Part shown: positions 52,555 to 60,320 of the stretch, piece by piece
Position numbering within the stretch: the first letter of the stretch is position 1
Layout of the letters: each line of letters opens with the position of its first letter
From: Streptomyces himastatinicus ATCC 53653
GTDB taxonomy: Bacteria > Actinomycetota > Actinomycetes > Streptomycetales > Streptomycetaceae
Assembly (NCBI RefSeq): GCF_000158915.1
Contig: NZ_GG657754.1
Location: 8,509,551 to 8,573,550, forward strand
Direction: 5' to 3'
Length of the DNA stretch: 64,000 bases
Notes under the pieces: model-generated
The model's input: the letters and a program-made list of their open reading frames with translations, nothing else
Told to the model about the DNA's origin: nothing
Databases searched by the model: none
Translations under genes and position numbers: made by a program

Positions 52555-53808
52555 CTGCCCTTGCCGGAAACCTCATCCGTGCAGGTCACGCGGCATGCCG
52601 GTACTCGTGAAGGATGCCGCCGAGGCGATCGCGCCGACGTATGTCGAGGCGGGTTAACGCGTTGGGATCGTCGATTGGCGGGGGCAAGGGGTGCAGCGGT
52701 CTGCCGTTCGCGATGCCCTGGTGTGGTCGGTGTCCGTTGTAGTACCGCTCGAACTCGCGCAGGGTGTGGAGGAGATGCCGCTGGTTCCAGATCAACGTCC
52801 GGTCCAGGAGCTCGCGGCGACAGGTCTGTATCCAGCGCTCCATGATCGAGTTCATTCGTGGCATCTGGATGCCGCTGAGCACGACGTCGATTCCCGCGTC
52901 CTTGAGGATGGCATCGAATAGTTCGGGGAACTTCCCGTCTCTGTCTCGGATCATGAACCGTGCCCGGCAGTCGAAGTCTTCGAGGTCCATGGCAAGGTTC
53001 TTCGCCGCTTGCGCTACCCAGGAGGCGCTCGGATGCGCGGTGGCGCCCAGGACGCGGATCCGGCGACTGCCGTGTTCGATCACCACGAGCACGTACATCC
53101 GCATCCCCGACAGGGTGACTGTTTCCATGAAGTCGCAGGCCAGCAGGGCATCAGCCTGGTTGCGAAGGAAGGTGGCCCAGGTACTGGCGTTCCGCTCGGG
53201 CGCCGGGTCGATGCCTGCGTCCTTCAGGATTTCCCAGACAGTGGAGGCGCCCACCTTCACTCCCAGCACGAGCAGCTCGCCGTGCAGGCGTTTGTACCCC
53301 CAGCTCGGGTTCTCTTCCGCCAGGCGCAGCACCAGGATGCGGATCGAGCGCACCGTGCCTGGTCATCCCGGGCGTTTGGGCCGGCAGGAGGCGGCATGGC
53401 GGCGCGCGATGAGGGTGCGGTGCCAACGCAGTATCGTGTCGGGGCGTACGAGCAGCTGTAACTGTCGCAGGACGTGCATCGGCAGCCAGTGCGGCAGCGC
53501 CGACGGGAACGCCCGATCGCTCGGCGTGAACCGGATCTTGTCCTTGCCGAGTTGGCGTTCCAGCGCGGTGATCTGGTGGCGCAGGGCGAGGATCTCGGCG
53601 TCCTTGTCTCGATCGGTCATCGGCAGCGGGCGCAGCATCGTGAACGCGTTCGTCACACCCAGGTAAGTCAGTCGCAGCAGCACGATCGATCATCATGACG
53701 CGCTGACGGCAACTGCGCGAGAGCGTGAGCTCGAGCGACCGCGGCCAGATTTCGGGAAACCCGAAGAACCTTTCCCACCAGGGCGGATGAGGTTTCCGGC
53801 AAGGGCAG
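52555..53808 (-). mobile_element. IS family b copy 2 (1254 bp)
   Basis: 25-bp perfect inverted repeats: the left begins CTGCCCTTGCCGGAAACC (52555) and the right ends GGTTTCCGGCAAGGGCAG (53808). Its length equals that of copy 1. Transposase on the minus strand. Confidence 0.9.
52586..53683 (-). pseudogene. Integrase-core transposase with one nonsense codon
   Basis: The frame runs from GTG 53683 (LLRLTYLGVTNAFTMLR) to HEYRHAA at 52586, interrupted only by TGA at 53363-53365. At that place copy 1 has CGA (Arg in KRPGRPRTVRSIR). Catalytic residues LLACDFMETV, FMIRDRDGKF and NSIMERWIQT are intact. One base change would restore it. Confidence 0.85.
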
Positions 53809-53871
53809 GGTGCGAGGGCCGTCAGCGTGGAGAGTGACACCGTCACGTGAAGAAGCCTGCCTGTGTGCGTG

Positions 53872-54180
53872 TCAGCTTTCTGTGGGGTGTTGTTCGGGCC
53901 ATGTGGTCTGGGTGACGTGGTCGTGGAAGTCGGCTCGCAGGGTCAGCTCGCCGCCGAGGGCGGTGATGTAAGCGGCCATGGTGTCGATCTGCGGGGTGCT
54001 GGCTCCGTTTTCGATCTGTGCGATCCGGGCCTGGCTGACGCCCAGTTCCCGGGCCAGCGCGCGCTGGCTCATCCCGCGGCTGCGCCGGGCTCTTTTCAGG
54101 AATGCCCCCCAGGTGTGGGTGGTGGTTTTGTCAGGCGGTGCCGCGTCGGTGTGCTTGGCCGGGTGTGTGGTGTAGTCCAT
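53872..54180 (-). CDS. Xre-type HTH regulator
   Basis: 102 residues. Cro/C1-type HTH: AFLKRARRSRGMSQRALARE, LGVSQARIAQIENGASTPQI (residues ~30-70) and a short tail LGGELTLRADF. ATG 54180 lies 17 bp after the VapC-like gene's stop. This shape (HTH with a 'GGELTLRAD' end) is typical of antitoxin-type Xre proteins, so it may be a third, regulatory gene of the toxin-antitoxin operon. Confidence 0.85.
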   Translation of the reverse strand: MDYTTHPAKHTDAAPPDKTTTHTWGAFLKRARRSRGMSQRALARELGVSQARIAQIENGASTPQIDTMAAYITALGGELTLRADFHDHVTQTTWPEQHPTES

Positions 54181-54197
54181 GGTGGCCGTTGTCCTTG

Positions 54198-54620
54198 TCA
54201 GTCGATGCTGCCGCGTGGGGCGATCCACTGGTGGGGTTGTCCGGTCACTTTGGCGATGGTTTCGAAGTCCGCGTCGTAGTGCAGCAAGGTCAGTCCGCAT
54301 AGTTCTGCGGTGGCGGCGGTCATCAGGTCGACTGCTCCTGGTCCCTGGTGCCAGCTTGTGGCGACGAGGAGATCTTGCACCTGCCGGGCCCGGGTGAGTG
54401 CACGGTCGGGTACGGGGGTCCAGCCGAAGGCGTCGTGGAGGTAGCGCTCCAGTACGGCCCGCTCGTCGCGGCCGCCGGTGGCGCGGACCAGTTCGAGTTC
54501 GGTGATCTCGCACACGGCCACTCGGCCCTCGTCCAGGATGCCCGCCCAGTGTCGTTCCACGGCGGGGCTGCGGAAGAGGCGGTTGCAGGCGCTGGTGTCG
54601 ATCAGATAAGACTCGCTCAC
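54198..54620 (-). CDS. PIN-domain (VapC-like) toxin
   Basis: 140 residues. PIN acidic residues: YLIDTSACNRL (Asp near 8), CEITELELVRA (Glu), AVDLMTAATAELCGL (Asp) and YDADFETIAKVTG (Asp). VapC toxins cleave tRNA or rRNA. The start ATG 54620 overlaps the antitoxin stop by 4 bp (ATGA), indicating translational coupling. Length is normal for the family. Confidence 0.9.
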   Translation of the reverse strand: MSESYLIDTSACNRLFRSPAVERHWAGILDEGRVAVCEITELELVRATGGRDERAVLERYLHDAFGWTPVPDRALTRARQVQDLLVATSWHQGPGAVDLMTAATAELCGLTLLHYDADFETIAKVTGQPHQWIAPRGSID

Positions 54621-54817
54621 GCCGGGCGGGCCTCGCCGAAGGCGCCGCCCTCACCCGCGAGCTCGCTCAGTCGCTGCCGGGCCGCGCGACGCTGGTAGAT
54701 CGCACCGACCGCAATATCCACCGCCTTGGCCACGACCTCGGTGTCATCCTCGGTGTGCAGGAGTTGCTTGGCCTCGGCGAGGCGCTCCTCGTCGATCTCA
54801 ATGGTGATCTTGGCCAT
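54617..54817 (-). CDS. VapB-like antitoxin
   Basis: 66 residues: MAKITIEIDEERLAEAKQLL is a ribbon-helix-helix opening, followed by DDTEVVAKAVDIAVGAIYQR and an acidic/Gly C-terminal tail that would wrap the toxin. ATG 54817 (AGGGAGG upstream) is preferred over ATG 54820. First gene of the operon with the PIN toxin and Xre gene. Confidence 0.85.
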   Translation of the reverse strand: MAKITIEIDEERLAEAKQLLHTEDDTEVVAKAVDIAVGAIYQRRAARQRLSELAGEGGAFGEARPA

Positions 54818-54820
54818 CAT

Positions 54821-55163
54821 GTCCTCCCTGAATGCCTGGGCACCTTACCAATGATAACAAATCCCTTATCGGTGGTGCTGGCGCAGGTGTCGCGCGGTCG
54901 ACGTCAAGGCGCCTCGGCTGGGATGCCCCGCGTCGGCTCCCATGAGCGGGGGGAGGGGGCTCGGGCCCACGCGGTCGAAGTCGCCGGACCGTGGTCCGCG
55001 TCATTTGAAGGAGAGACGCGTCGCCCGACTGCGTCCCGGGCGACGCCGGCTGGCGCGTAGTGTGCGGGGTGCGTACTTCTCGGGCTTCGTGTGGCGGCGT
55101 ATGGCCCTGAACGGACTGCTGCAGAGTGGTACGGATGGTTGCGGAGAGTTGCCGCGCGGCTGG
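54821..55163. other. Intergenic before att-like repeat copy 2
   Basis: TTGATTTG-type AT-rich bases near 54850-54870 (TGATAACAAATCCC) probably hold the toxin-antitoxin promoter. No gene seen in the rest. Confidence 0.45.
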
Positions 55164-55202
55164 GGGTCAAGGGGTCGCAGGTTCAAATCCTGTCGTCCCG
55201 AC
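55164..55202 (+). repeat. att-like direct repeat (tRNA-Pro 3' part), copy 2
   Basis: Same 39 bases as at 18591-18629 apart from one mismatch (GGGGT in place of GGGGG). Here TGGGGGT precedes it, as in the anticodon loop of tRNA-Pro(GGG), and CCA follows GA, so a little more of the tRNA gene is preserved. The 5' half is absent. Confidence 0.75.
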
Positions 55203-55221
55203 CAGCGTTTTCGCAGGTCGG

Positions 55222-55252
55222 AGGCCGTTTCCGCGGGTAGCGGAAGCGGCCT
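55222..55252 (+). terminator. Terminator after tRNA-Pro fragment
   Basis: AGGCCGTTTCCGC, loop, GCGGAAGCGGCCT then TTG: a stem of about 12 bp with one bulge. It resembles the hairpin at 18647-18682. 55253-55457 has no gene. Confidence 0.6.
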
Positions 55253-55457
55253 TTGTCGTGTCTGGGCAGGGAGCGATGGGGAGCCCTCTGGGAGCCCTCG
55301 TGCTCCCAACTCGCGGACGTGTCAACGGTGTCCGATTCGTCCGCCACCCGATCCGGTAGACCTGCTGCGCCGTACCGAGCCCCTGCATGCCGTCGTCAAC
55401 CGTAGGCCCCTGAGGTCACCCCATCGATCCGGATGCTCTCTGCCTCGAGAGGCATAA

Positions 55458-56660
55458 GAACCTGTGCCGTTCAGGAATCTGTCGCGGCAGGTCAGGCCGC
55501 GTGTCTGTACTCGTTGATCAGGCCGCCGAGAACGCGAGTCTGGAGCAGTCGTCGCGGAGTACTCGAGTCGGTCAATGGTGCGGTCCGGCTGTCGGTAAGG
55601 GGCGGACGTTGCCCTCGAGCCTGATGGGGGCGATGGCCGTTGTAGTGCCGGGCGTAGACATCGAGGACGTGGCGAGCGTGGGTCTCGTTCCAGATCAGCA
55701 CGTGATCGAGGAGTTCACGCCGCAGTGTCCCGATGACTCTCTCGCAGTGCGCGTTCATCCGTGGGGCCCGCGGGGCGGTCTGGACGGTTTCGATGCCCTC
55801 AGCTTCGAAGACCGCGTCGAAGGATTCTGTGTACTGGCTGTCCCGGTCGCGGATCAAGAAGCGCAGCGACTCGAGGTGCACGTCCACCTCAAGAGCGAGG
55901 TTGCGGGCCTGCTGGGCCGTCCACTGCGCGGTCGGATGAGCGGTGACGCCGGCGATGTGGAGGCGGCGCGTGCCGTGCTCGAGGAAGACCAGCGCGTAGC
56001 CCCGGCGAAGGCTTGCCAGGTCGATGTGCAGGAAGTCGCAGACGATGATGGCCTCGGCTTGGGATGTCAGGAACTCGCGCCATGTCGGCCCGGCGCGGCG
56101 GGGAGCCGAGTCGCCACCAGCTGCCATCAAGATCTTCCAGACGGTGGAGGCGCCGATCCTGTGGCCCAGCCGGGCGAGTTCCCCCTGGATCCTGCGGCAT
56201 CCCCAGCGCGGGTTCTCCCGCGCCAGCCGCAGCACCAACTCCTTCACGGCTTCCGCTGTCGCTGGCCGGCCCGGCCTGGTCCGGCACTCGCTGTAGTCCC
56301 ACCTGCGTGTAACGAGACGCCGATGCCAGCGGAGCAACGTCCCTGGCGTGAGGTAACACCTGCGCCCAGCGACGCCGGGGTGTCAGCGAGGACAATGCCG
56401 CGAACTACAACCGGTCCGCCCACTGGTACCGCACCGGACTCGCAAGTTGCCTGCGCAGTACCGAGTTCTCGTGCCGGAGCACGAGCAATTCAGCTTCTCT
56501 GGCCGTCCGTCGACGCAGCAACACTGCTGGAACCGAGAGCAGCTTCCGTGTGACCTGGTAGACCAGTGAGACGATCACCTGGACATGGTCCCAGCGCGCC
56601 CGCAAACCCCGCCAGACCGCCTACGACCTGCAGTGACGTATTCCTGAACGGCACAGGTTC
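55458..56660 (-). mobile_element. IS family d (1203 bp, decayed)
   Basis: Perfect 21-bp inverted repeats, beginning GAACCTGTGCCGTTCAGGAA (55458) and mirrored at 56640-56660. The transposase within is broken. Its right end overlaps the stop of the glycosyltransferase gene. Confidence 0.85.
55492..56605 (-). pseudogene. Integrase-core transposase, broken twice
   Basis: N-terminal part from 56605 (LVYQVTRKLLSVPAVLLRRR, LVLRHENSVLRRQL) stops at TAG in ADRL* (about 56405). One base is missing near 56340, shifting LLRWHRRLVTRRW. The catalytic domain is intact: IIVCDFLHID, FLIRDRDSQY, NAHCERVIGT. Ends LINEYRHAA. Confidence 0.8.
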
Positions 56661-57888
56661 ACGCTGACATGGCCGTTTCCTCTCGGCTGACCGTGTCGAG
56701 CAGCAGCTTCGCGGCCACCGTCGTTCCGTCGGAGCGGATCGTGCCGGCTACGGCGGTCGCTCGTGCGCGGGTCTCGGGTGTCAGGGCCGTCCTCAGCGCG
56801 GCCGACAGGGACTCGAAGGTCGGAGTCGGACCGTCATGTGCCGCGCCGATGCCCAACTCAGCCACCCTGCCTGCCCAGAACGGCTGATCCGCCAACTGGG
56901 GCACCACCACTTGGGGGGCACCGGCCCGGGCGGCCGTCGTCGTCGTACCCGCGCCGCCATGATGCACGACAGTGGCCACCCGGCCGAACAGTGCCTGATG
57001 GTTGACCTCGCCGACTGCGAAGCAGTCCTCCCGGCCGTCGATCAGCGTCAGGTCCGCCCAGCCGCGCCCAATGACGACGCGGCGGCCCTGCGCGCGGACC
57101 GCCTCGATGGCTACCTGGGCGACGTCCGTCGAGGCGTGCATCGGCATGCTTCCGAAGCCCACATACACCGGTGGTGCGCCGGCGTTCAGAAACGCCATCA
57201 ACTCGGCCGGGAGCGGGCGTTCGTCCGGCACGATCCACGCGCCGGTCTGAACGACATCGAGGTCGGGTGTCTCCTGCCACGGGTCCAGAATCGGATCCGT
57301 CGCCAGCCATGGCCGGTCCCCGATGACGTAGTCGCGGACGTGCTTCACCGGAGGCAGACCGGCCGCCGCACGGTTCGTGTTGAGCGCCTCGCCGAACAGC
57401 GCGTCAATGTTCTGGGCGTCCAGATCCCACAGCGCCCGGATGTCGGTCACCTCCGGCGGGAACGGCCGCCCCGCATACGCCAGTGGCCGGCGGTGCGGCG
57501 CCGGCAAGGTGAGCTGCTGGAAGGTCACGGACACGGACCGGATGCCCAGCATCTCGGCCACCGACAGCGCACCGGCCGCGGCCGGCATCATCCCAGTCGC
57601 CACCAGCACATCGCATCCCTCGGCCGCCGCAGGTACTGCTTCGAACTGCCCGGCGATGACCTCGGCTGCGCTCTGCGGCAGGCTCGACGCCGGCGGGGCC
57701 TCCTTCGTCCACGCCCGCGCAGACCGGCTGACCGGCACCAGCGGCACGCCCACACCGTCCAACCGCCGCGCGAAGTCCTCGTCCGGCGGCGCGCACACCC
57801 GCACCTCCGCGCCGAGTTCCCGTAGCCGCACCGCGAGTCCCACCAGCGGTTCGACGTCCCCACGCGACCCATACGTCGACAACAGCAT
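56659..57888 (-). CDS. Family-1 glycosyltransferase (macrolide/UGT-type)
   Basis: 409 residues, GT-B fold. N terminus MLLSTYGSRGDVEPLVGLAV is the conserved GTf start (GSRGDVEP). C-terminal donor-binding motif: VVHHGGAGTTTTAARAGAPQ followed by VPQLADQPFWAGRVAELGIG (residues ~315-360), as in EryC/Gtf and macrolide glycosyltransferases. ATG 57888 is the likely start (upstream VR extends to GTG 57894). Such enzymes glycosylate antibiotics or lipids and can inactivate macrolides. No sugar-biosynthesis genes are near, so an inactivating or promiscuous role is possible. Confidence 0.9.
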   Translation of the reverse strand: MLLSTYGSRGDVEPLVGLAVRLRELGAEVRVCAPPDEDFARRLDGVGVPLVPVSRSARAWTKEAPPASSLPQSAAEVIAGQFEAVPAAAEGCDVLVATGMMPAAAGALSVAEMLGIRSVSVTFQQLTLPAPHRRPLAYAGRPFPPEVTDIRALWDLDAQNIDALFGEALNTNRAAAGLPPVKHVRDYVIGDRPWLATDPILDPWQETPDLDVVQTGAWIVPDERPLPAELMAFLNAGAPPVYVGFGSMPMHASTDVAQVAIEAVRAQGRRVVIGRGWADLTLIDGREDCFAVGEVNHQALFGRVATVVHHGGAGTTTTAARAGAPQVVVPQLADQPFWAGRVAELGIGAAHDGPTPTFESLSAALRTALTPETRARATAVAGTIRSDGTTVAAKLLLDTVSREETAMSA

Positions 57889-58379
57889 ACGCACTTCGCG
57901 ACACCCGTTTCCCCATAGATTCTGGCTTCGCCGGCGATTCTGCGGCACGACGGGGGCCTTGCCGCAAGCCCCCTGGTGCGCTATACGTTGAACATGGCAA
58001 GGAGTGGGCAACCTCCTTGCCTTCGCCTTTTGCAGTCCGTTGTGGACGGACTGTGTTCTTGCGAAGCGGCGGGATCACAACCAAGCCGCTTCCCCGGACC
58101 ACCCCGCCGCAAGGCCGACGGTCGGCGGCGCACATCACCGGACCCGGCGGGCGGAGAAGCCGGACCAGCCGTGGCCCGGGGCATCTGAGCACAGCGGCCC
58201 ATACAGCTGAGCCGCCCCCTCATGCCCCACTGCTGGCTGCGGGTCAGGATCAGGGCATGGGACCCCCGCGCGTACGACGCTCTCTACCGGCCCACCTTGA
58301 ACCCTTCGGACCACCCGACCATCACCCGACGTCACTCACGAGCGAGGTCAACACCGCCAGCCTTCAGAAACAAGTTCTA
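57889..58379. other. Intergenic, no gene seen
   Basis: No frame with a ribosome site and domain. It contains the promoter region of the glycosyltransferase and ends at the IS630 insertion (TA at 58378-58379). Confidence 0.45.
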
Positions 58380-59195
58380 CTGAGCTTTTCGTAAGTTCGG
58401 TGGGTGTGGTGTCTTCGTCGGTGAGAGGCTGTCCGGGTGGCTTATCGACCTTCGTCCTCCGTGGCCGGTTCTTCCGTTCCTCCTTTGTCGCGGCCGCAGT
58501 TGGCGGAGGCGCGTCGTGTTCGGGCGGTCGAGTTGTTCGAGGAGGGCGCCTCGAATGCAGAGATCGCGCGGGCGGTGGGCGTGTGTTCCGAGAGCGTGCG
58601 GCGGTGGCGGCGCGTGTGGGAGGAAGAAGGTGCTTCGGCCCTGCGTCGCCGTGCGGCCACCGGCCGCCCGCCGAAGCTGGACGTCGACCAGGTCGAGACG
58701 GTCCGGGCCGCGTTGGAGCGGGGCGCCCGAGCCCATGGTTTCGAGGCCGATCTGTGGACCTTGGAACGGGTCGGCGTGGTGGTCGATCGGGTGACGGGGC
58801 CACTCGTGCGCGAAACCTACGACACTCCCGCCCTCATCGAGGTCCTGGAACAGGTGAAGGTCTTCTACCGCGGAGAACAGGTAGTCCTCGTCTGGGACCG
58901 TCTGTCCGCCCACTGGAGTCGGGCGATGCGAGCCTGGGTCGCCGAACAGGACTGGCTCACCCTGGAGCGATTACCCGCCTATGCACCGGAGTTGAACCCG
59001 GTGGAACTACTGTGGTCCTCGCTCAAGAAGCGCGAACTCGCCAACCTCGCCGGCGACCACCTCGCCGACGTTGCCGATGCCACCGAACAGGGCATCCACC
59101 GCATCAACCGCATCCAGCAACTGCCCTGGTCCTTCCTCGCCCACACCGGCCTGACCATCCACCCACCACACCCACCGAACTTACGAAAAGCTCAG
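58380..59195 (+). mobile_element. IS630-family element, copy 2, internally deleted
   Basis: 816 bp with the same inverted ends as copy 1 and TA at both flanks (58378-58379, 59196-59197). About 341 bp of the middle are missing, with the junction near 58798. Opposite orientation to copy 1. Confidence 0.85.
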
Positions 59196-59198
59196 TAG
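58437..59198 (+). CDS. Fused HTH/C-terminal IS630 transposase derivative
   Basis: 253 residues in one frame. Residues 1-120 are the HTH and linker (AEARRVRAVELFEEG ... VVDRVTG) and the rest is the C-terminal part (TYDTPALIEVLEQVKVFYRG, VLVWDRLSAHWS, LNPVELLWSSLKK). The deletion removed the first catalytic Asp and the frameshift site, leaving an in-frame fusion. It keeps the DNA-binding domain and the Glu that copy 1 has lost. It could bind the ends as a repressor but should not be catalytic alone. Confidence 0.75.
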   Translation: MAYRPSSSVAGSSVPPLSRPQLAEARRVRAVELFEEGASNAEIARAVGVCSESVRRWRRVWEEEGASALRRRAATGRPPKLDVDQVETVRAALERGARAHGFEADLWTLERVGVVVDRVTGPLVRETYDTPALIEVLEQVKVFYRGEQVVLVWDRLSAHWSRAMRAWVAEQDWLTLERLPAYAPELNPVELLWSSLKKRELANLAGDHLADVADATEQGIHRINRIQQLPWSFLAHTGLTIHPPHPPNLRKAQ

Positions 59199-59199
59199 G

Positions 59200-59515
59200 C
59201 GGTTTCGTTTGGATCAGCGTGCTGACCAAAGGAAGATGCCTGCGACGTGGAATCCGGCCAGGTAGATGGTCGCGGAGTACGCCTTGTCGGCCAGGACCAT
59301 GTCCGGCCTGAAGCGGGACCGTCCTCGTTGCCGGGGAACGCGCAGGCGGGCCTCACCTCCGCGAAGGCGGGCGCGTCACCGATGGCGTGGTTGTCCGGTT
59401 CGCCTGCCGGGGCCCCTTTTTGCGGGCCCCGGCCGCGCACTGGTGGGCGCGCACGATCGTGGAGTCCACCGAGACGGCCCAGTTCAGGTCCTCGTCCGCG
59501 CCGGTCTTGTGGTTG
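59200..59515 (-). pseudogene. IS5-family transposase relic
   Basis: The minus strand carries NWAVSVDSTIVRAHQCAAGARK (first Asp region), EPDNHAIGD, and in other frames MVLADKAYSATIYLAG (second Asp region). Frames are mixed, and the piece joins an IS982 relic at about 59515. Confidence 0.6.
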
Positions 59516-59690
59516 CGCCAGATAGCGGCGGCCATGGCGAGGATGCGCTGGGCGACACGGACGGCGACGCCCTCCAAGGTCCGTCCGCCGTGCTGCTCCA
59601 GGTCCAACTGCCCCTTGAAGGTGTCGTTCAAGGACTCCATCAAGGGCAATCTGCCTACTTCAAACGCCCTCTGAGGTCCGGCGCGTAAGG
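59515..59690 (-). pseudogene. IS982-family transposase C-terminal relic
   Basis: MESLNDTFKGQLDLEQHGGR, TLEGVAVRVAQRILAMAAAI and WRNHKTGA are the conserved C terminus of IS982. A second relic of the same family lies at 62545-63038. Confidence 0.65.
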
Positions 59691-59769
59691 CCGGAGGAGC
59701 CGCGAGGAGACGGCGGTTCAAGGAGTGGACAGGGGCTCGGCGACGATGGCCGTCGAGCCCCTGTCGGCC

Positions 59770-60267
59770 TCAGTGGAAGACCCGCTCCACGAACGCGTCG
59801 AGGTTGCCGCGCAGGCGCTCGATCTGCTGCTCGACCGTGAGGGACTCCTCGATGCGCCCGCCCGGTGCCGCCTTCTTCCTGCCCCGTACGTACAACGAGC
59901 AGTCCAGGTCGGCGCAGATGTAGAGGCCCACCGAGTTGCCTTCGCGGCCGGCCGGGCCTGCCTTGGGGGCGGTCATGAGGGAGATGCCGCTGCCGGGATG
60001 CGTGGTCAGGCACGGCGAGCACAGGCTGCGGCGCAGGAAGCCGCGGTTGCCGGAAGCGGAGCGGAGGGACAGGCCGACGAGTTCATCGGCGCGTTCGATG
60101 ATGAGATACCTGCGATCGGGCGCGGACAGATCGAACCAGCCCAGGAAGTCCAGGTCGTCCCAGTGGTCGAGGTCCGCCAGGTTCTTGGGCAGGGGGAGGC
60201 GTTTGGCCTCGCCCTTCGAGCAGTTGACGAACGAGGTACGGATGTCGTGCTCGGTCAGGGGTTTCAT
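59770..60267 (-). CDS. FBP-domain (FusB-like) EF-G-binding zinc protein
   Basis: 165 residues. The N-terminal helical part (LTEHDIRTSFVNCSKGEAKR) is followed by a treble-clef zinc finger: RSLCSPCLTTHPGSG (CxxC, residues ~80-94) and LYICADLDCSLYVRGRK (two further Cys), the FBP motif of fusidic-acid-resistance-type proteins, which bind EF-G and free stalled ribosomes. AAGGA lies upstream of ATG 60267. It follows the MFS exporter gene by 53 bp on the same strand; together they suggest target protection plus efflux. Fusidane specificity is an inference only. Confidence 0.85.
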   Translation of the reverse strand: MKPLTEHDIRTSFVNCSKGEAKRLPLPKNLADLDHWDDLDFLGWFDLSAPDRRYLIIERADELVGLSLRSASGNRGFLRRSLCSPCLTTHPGSGISLMTAPKAGPAGREGNSVGLYICADLDCSLYVRGRKKAAPGGRIEESLTVEQQIERLRGNLDAFVERVFH

Positions 60268-60320
60268 GGAGGATCCTTCGAGGGGTGAGGTGGGCGGTGG
60301 CGGGACTCGACCCCGGCTCG

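Noticed and set aside
54942..55457. 171-codon plus-strand frame across the att-like repeat
   Set aside because: It spans a tRNA fragment and a terminator and has no domain.
56836..57825. 329-codon plus-strand frame
   Set aside because: Antisense of the glycosyltransferase, which has clear GT-B motifs.
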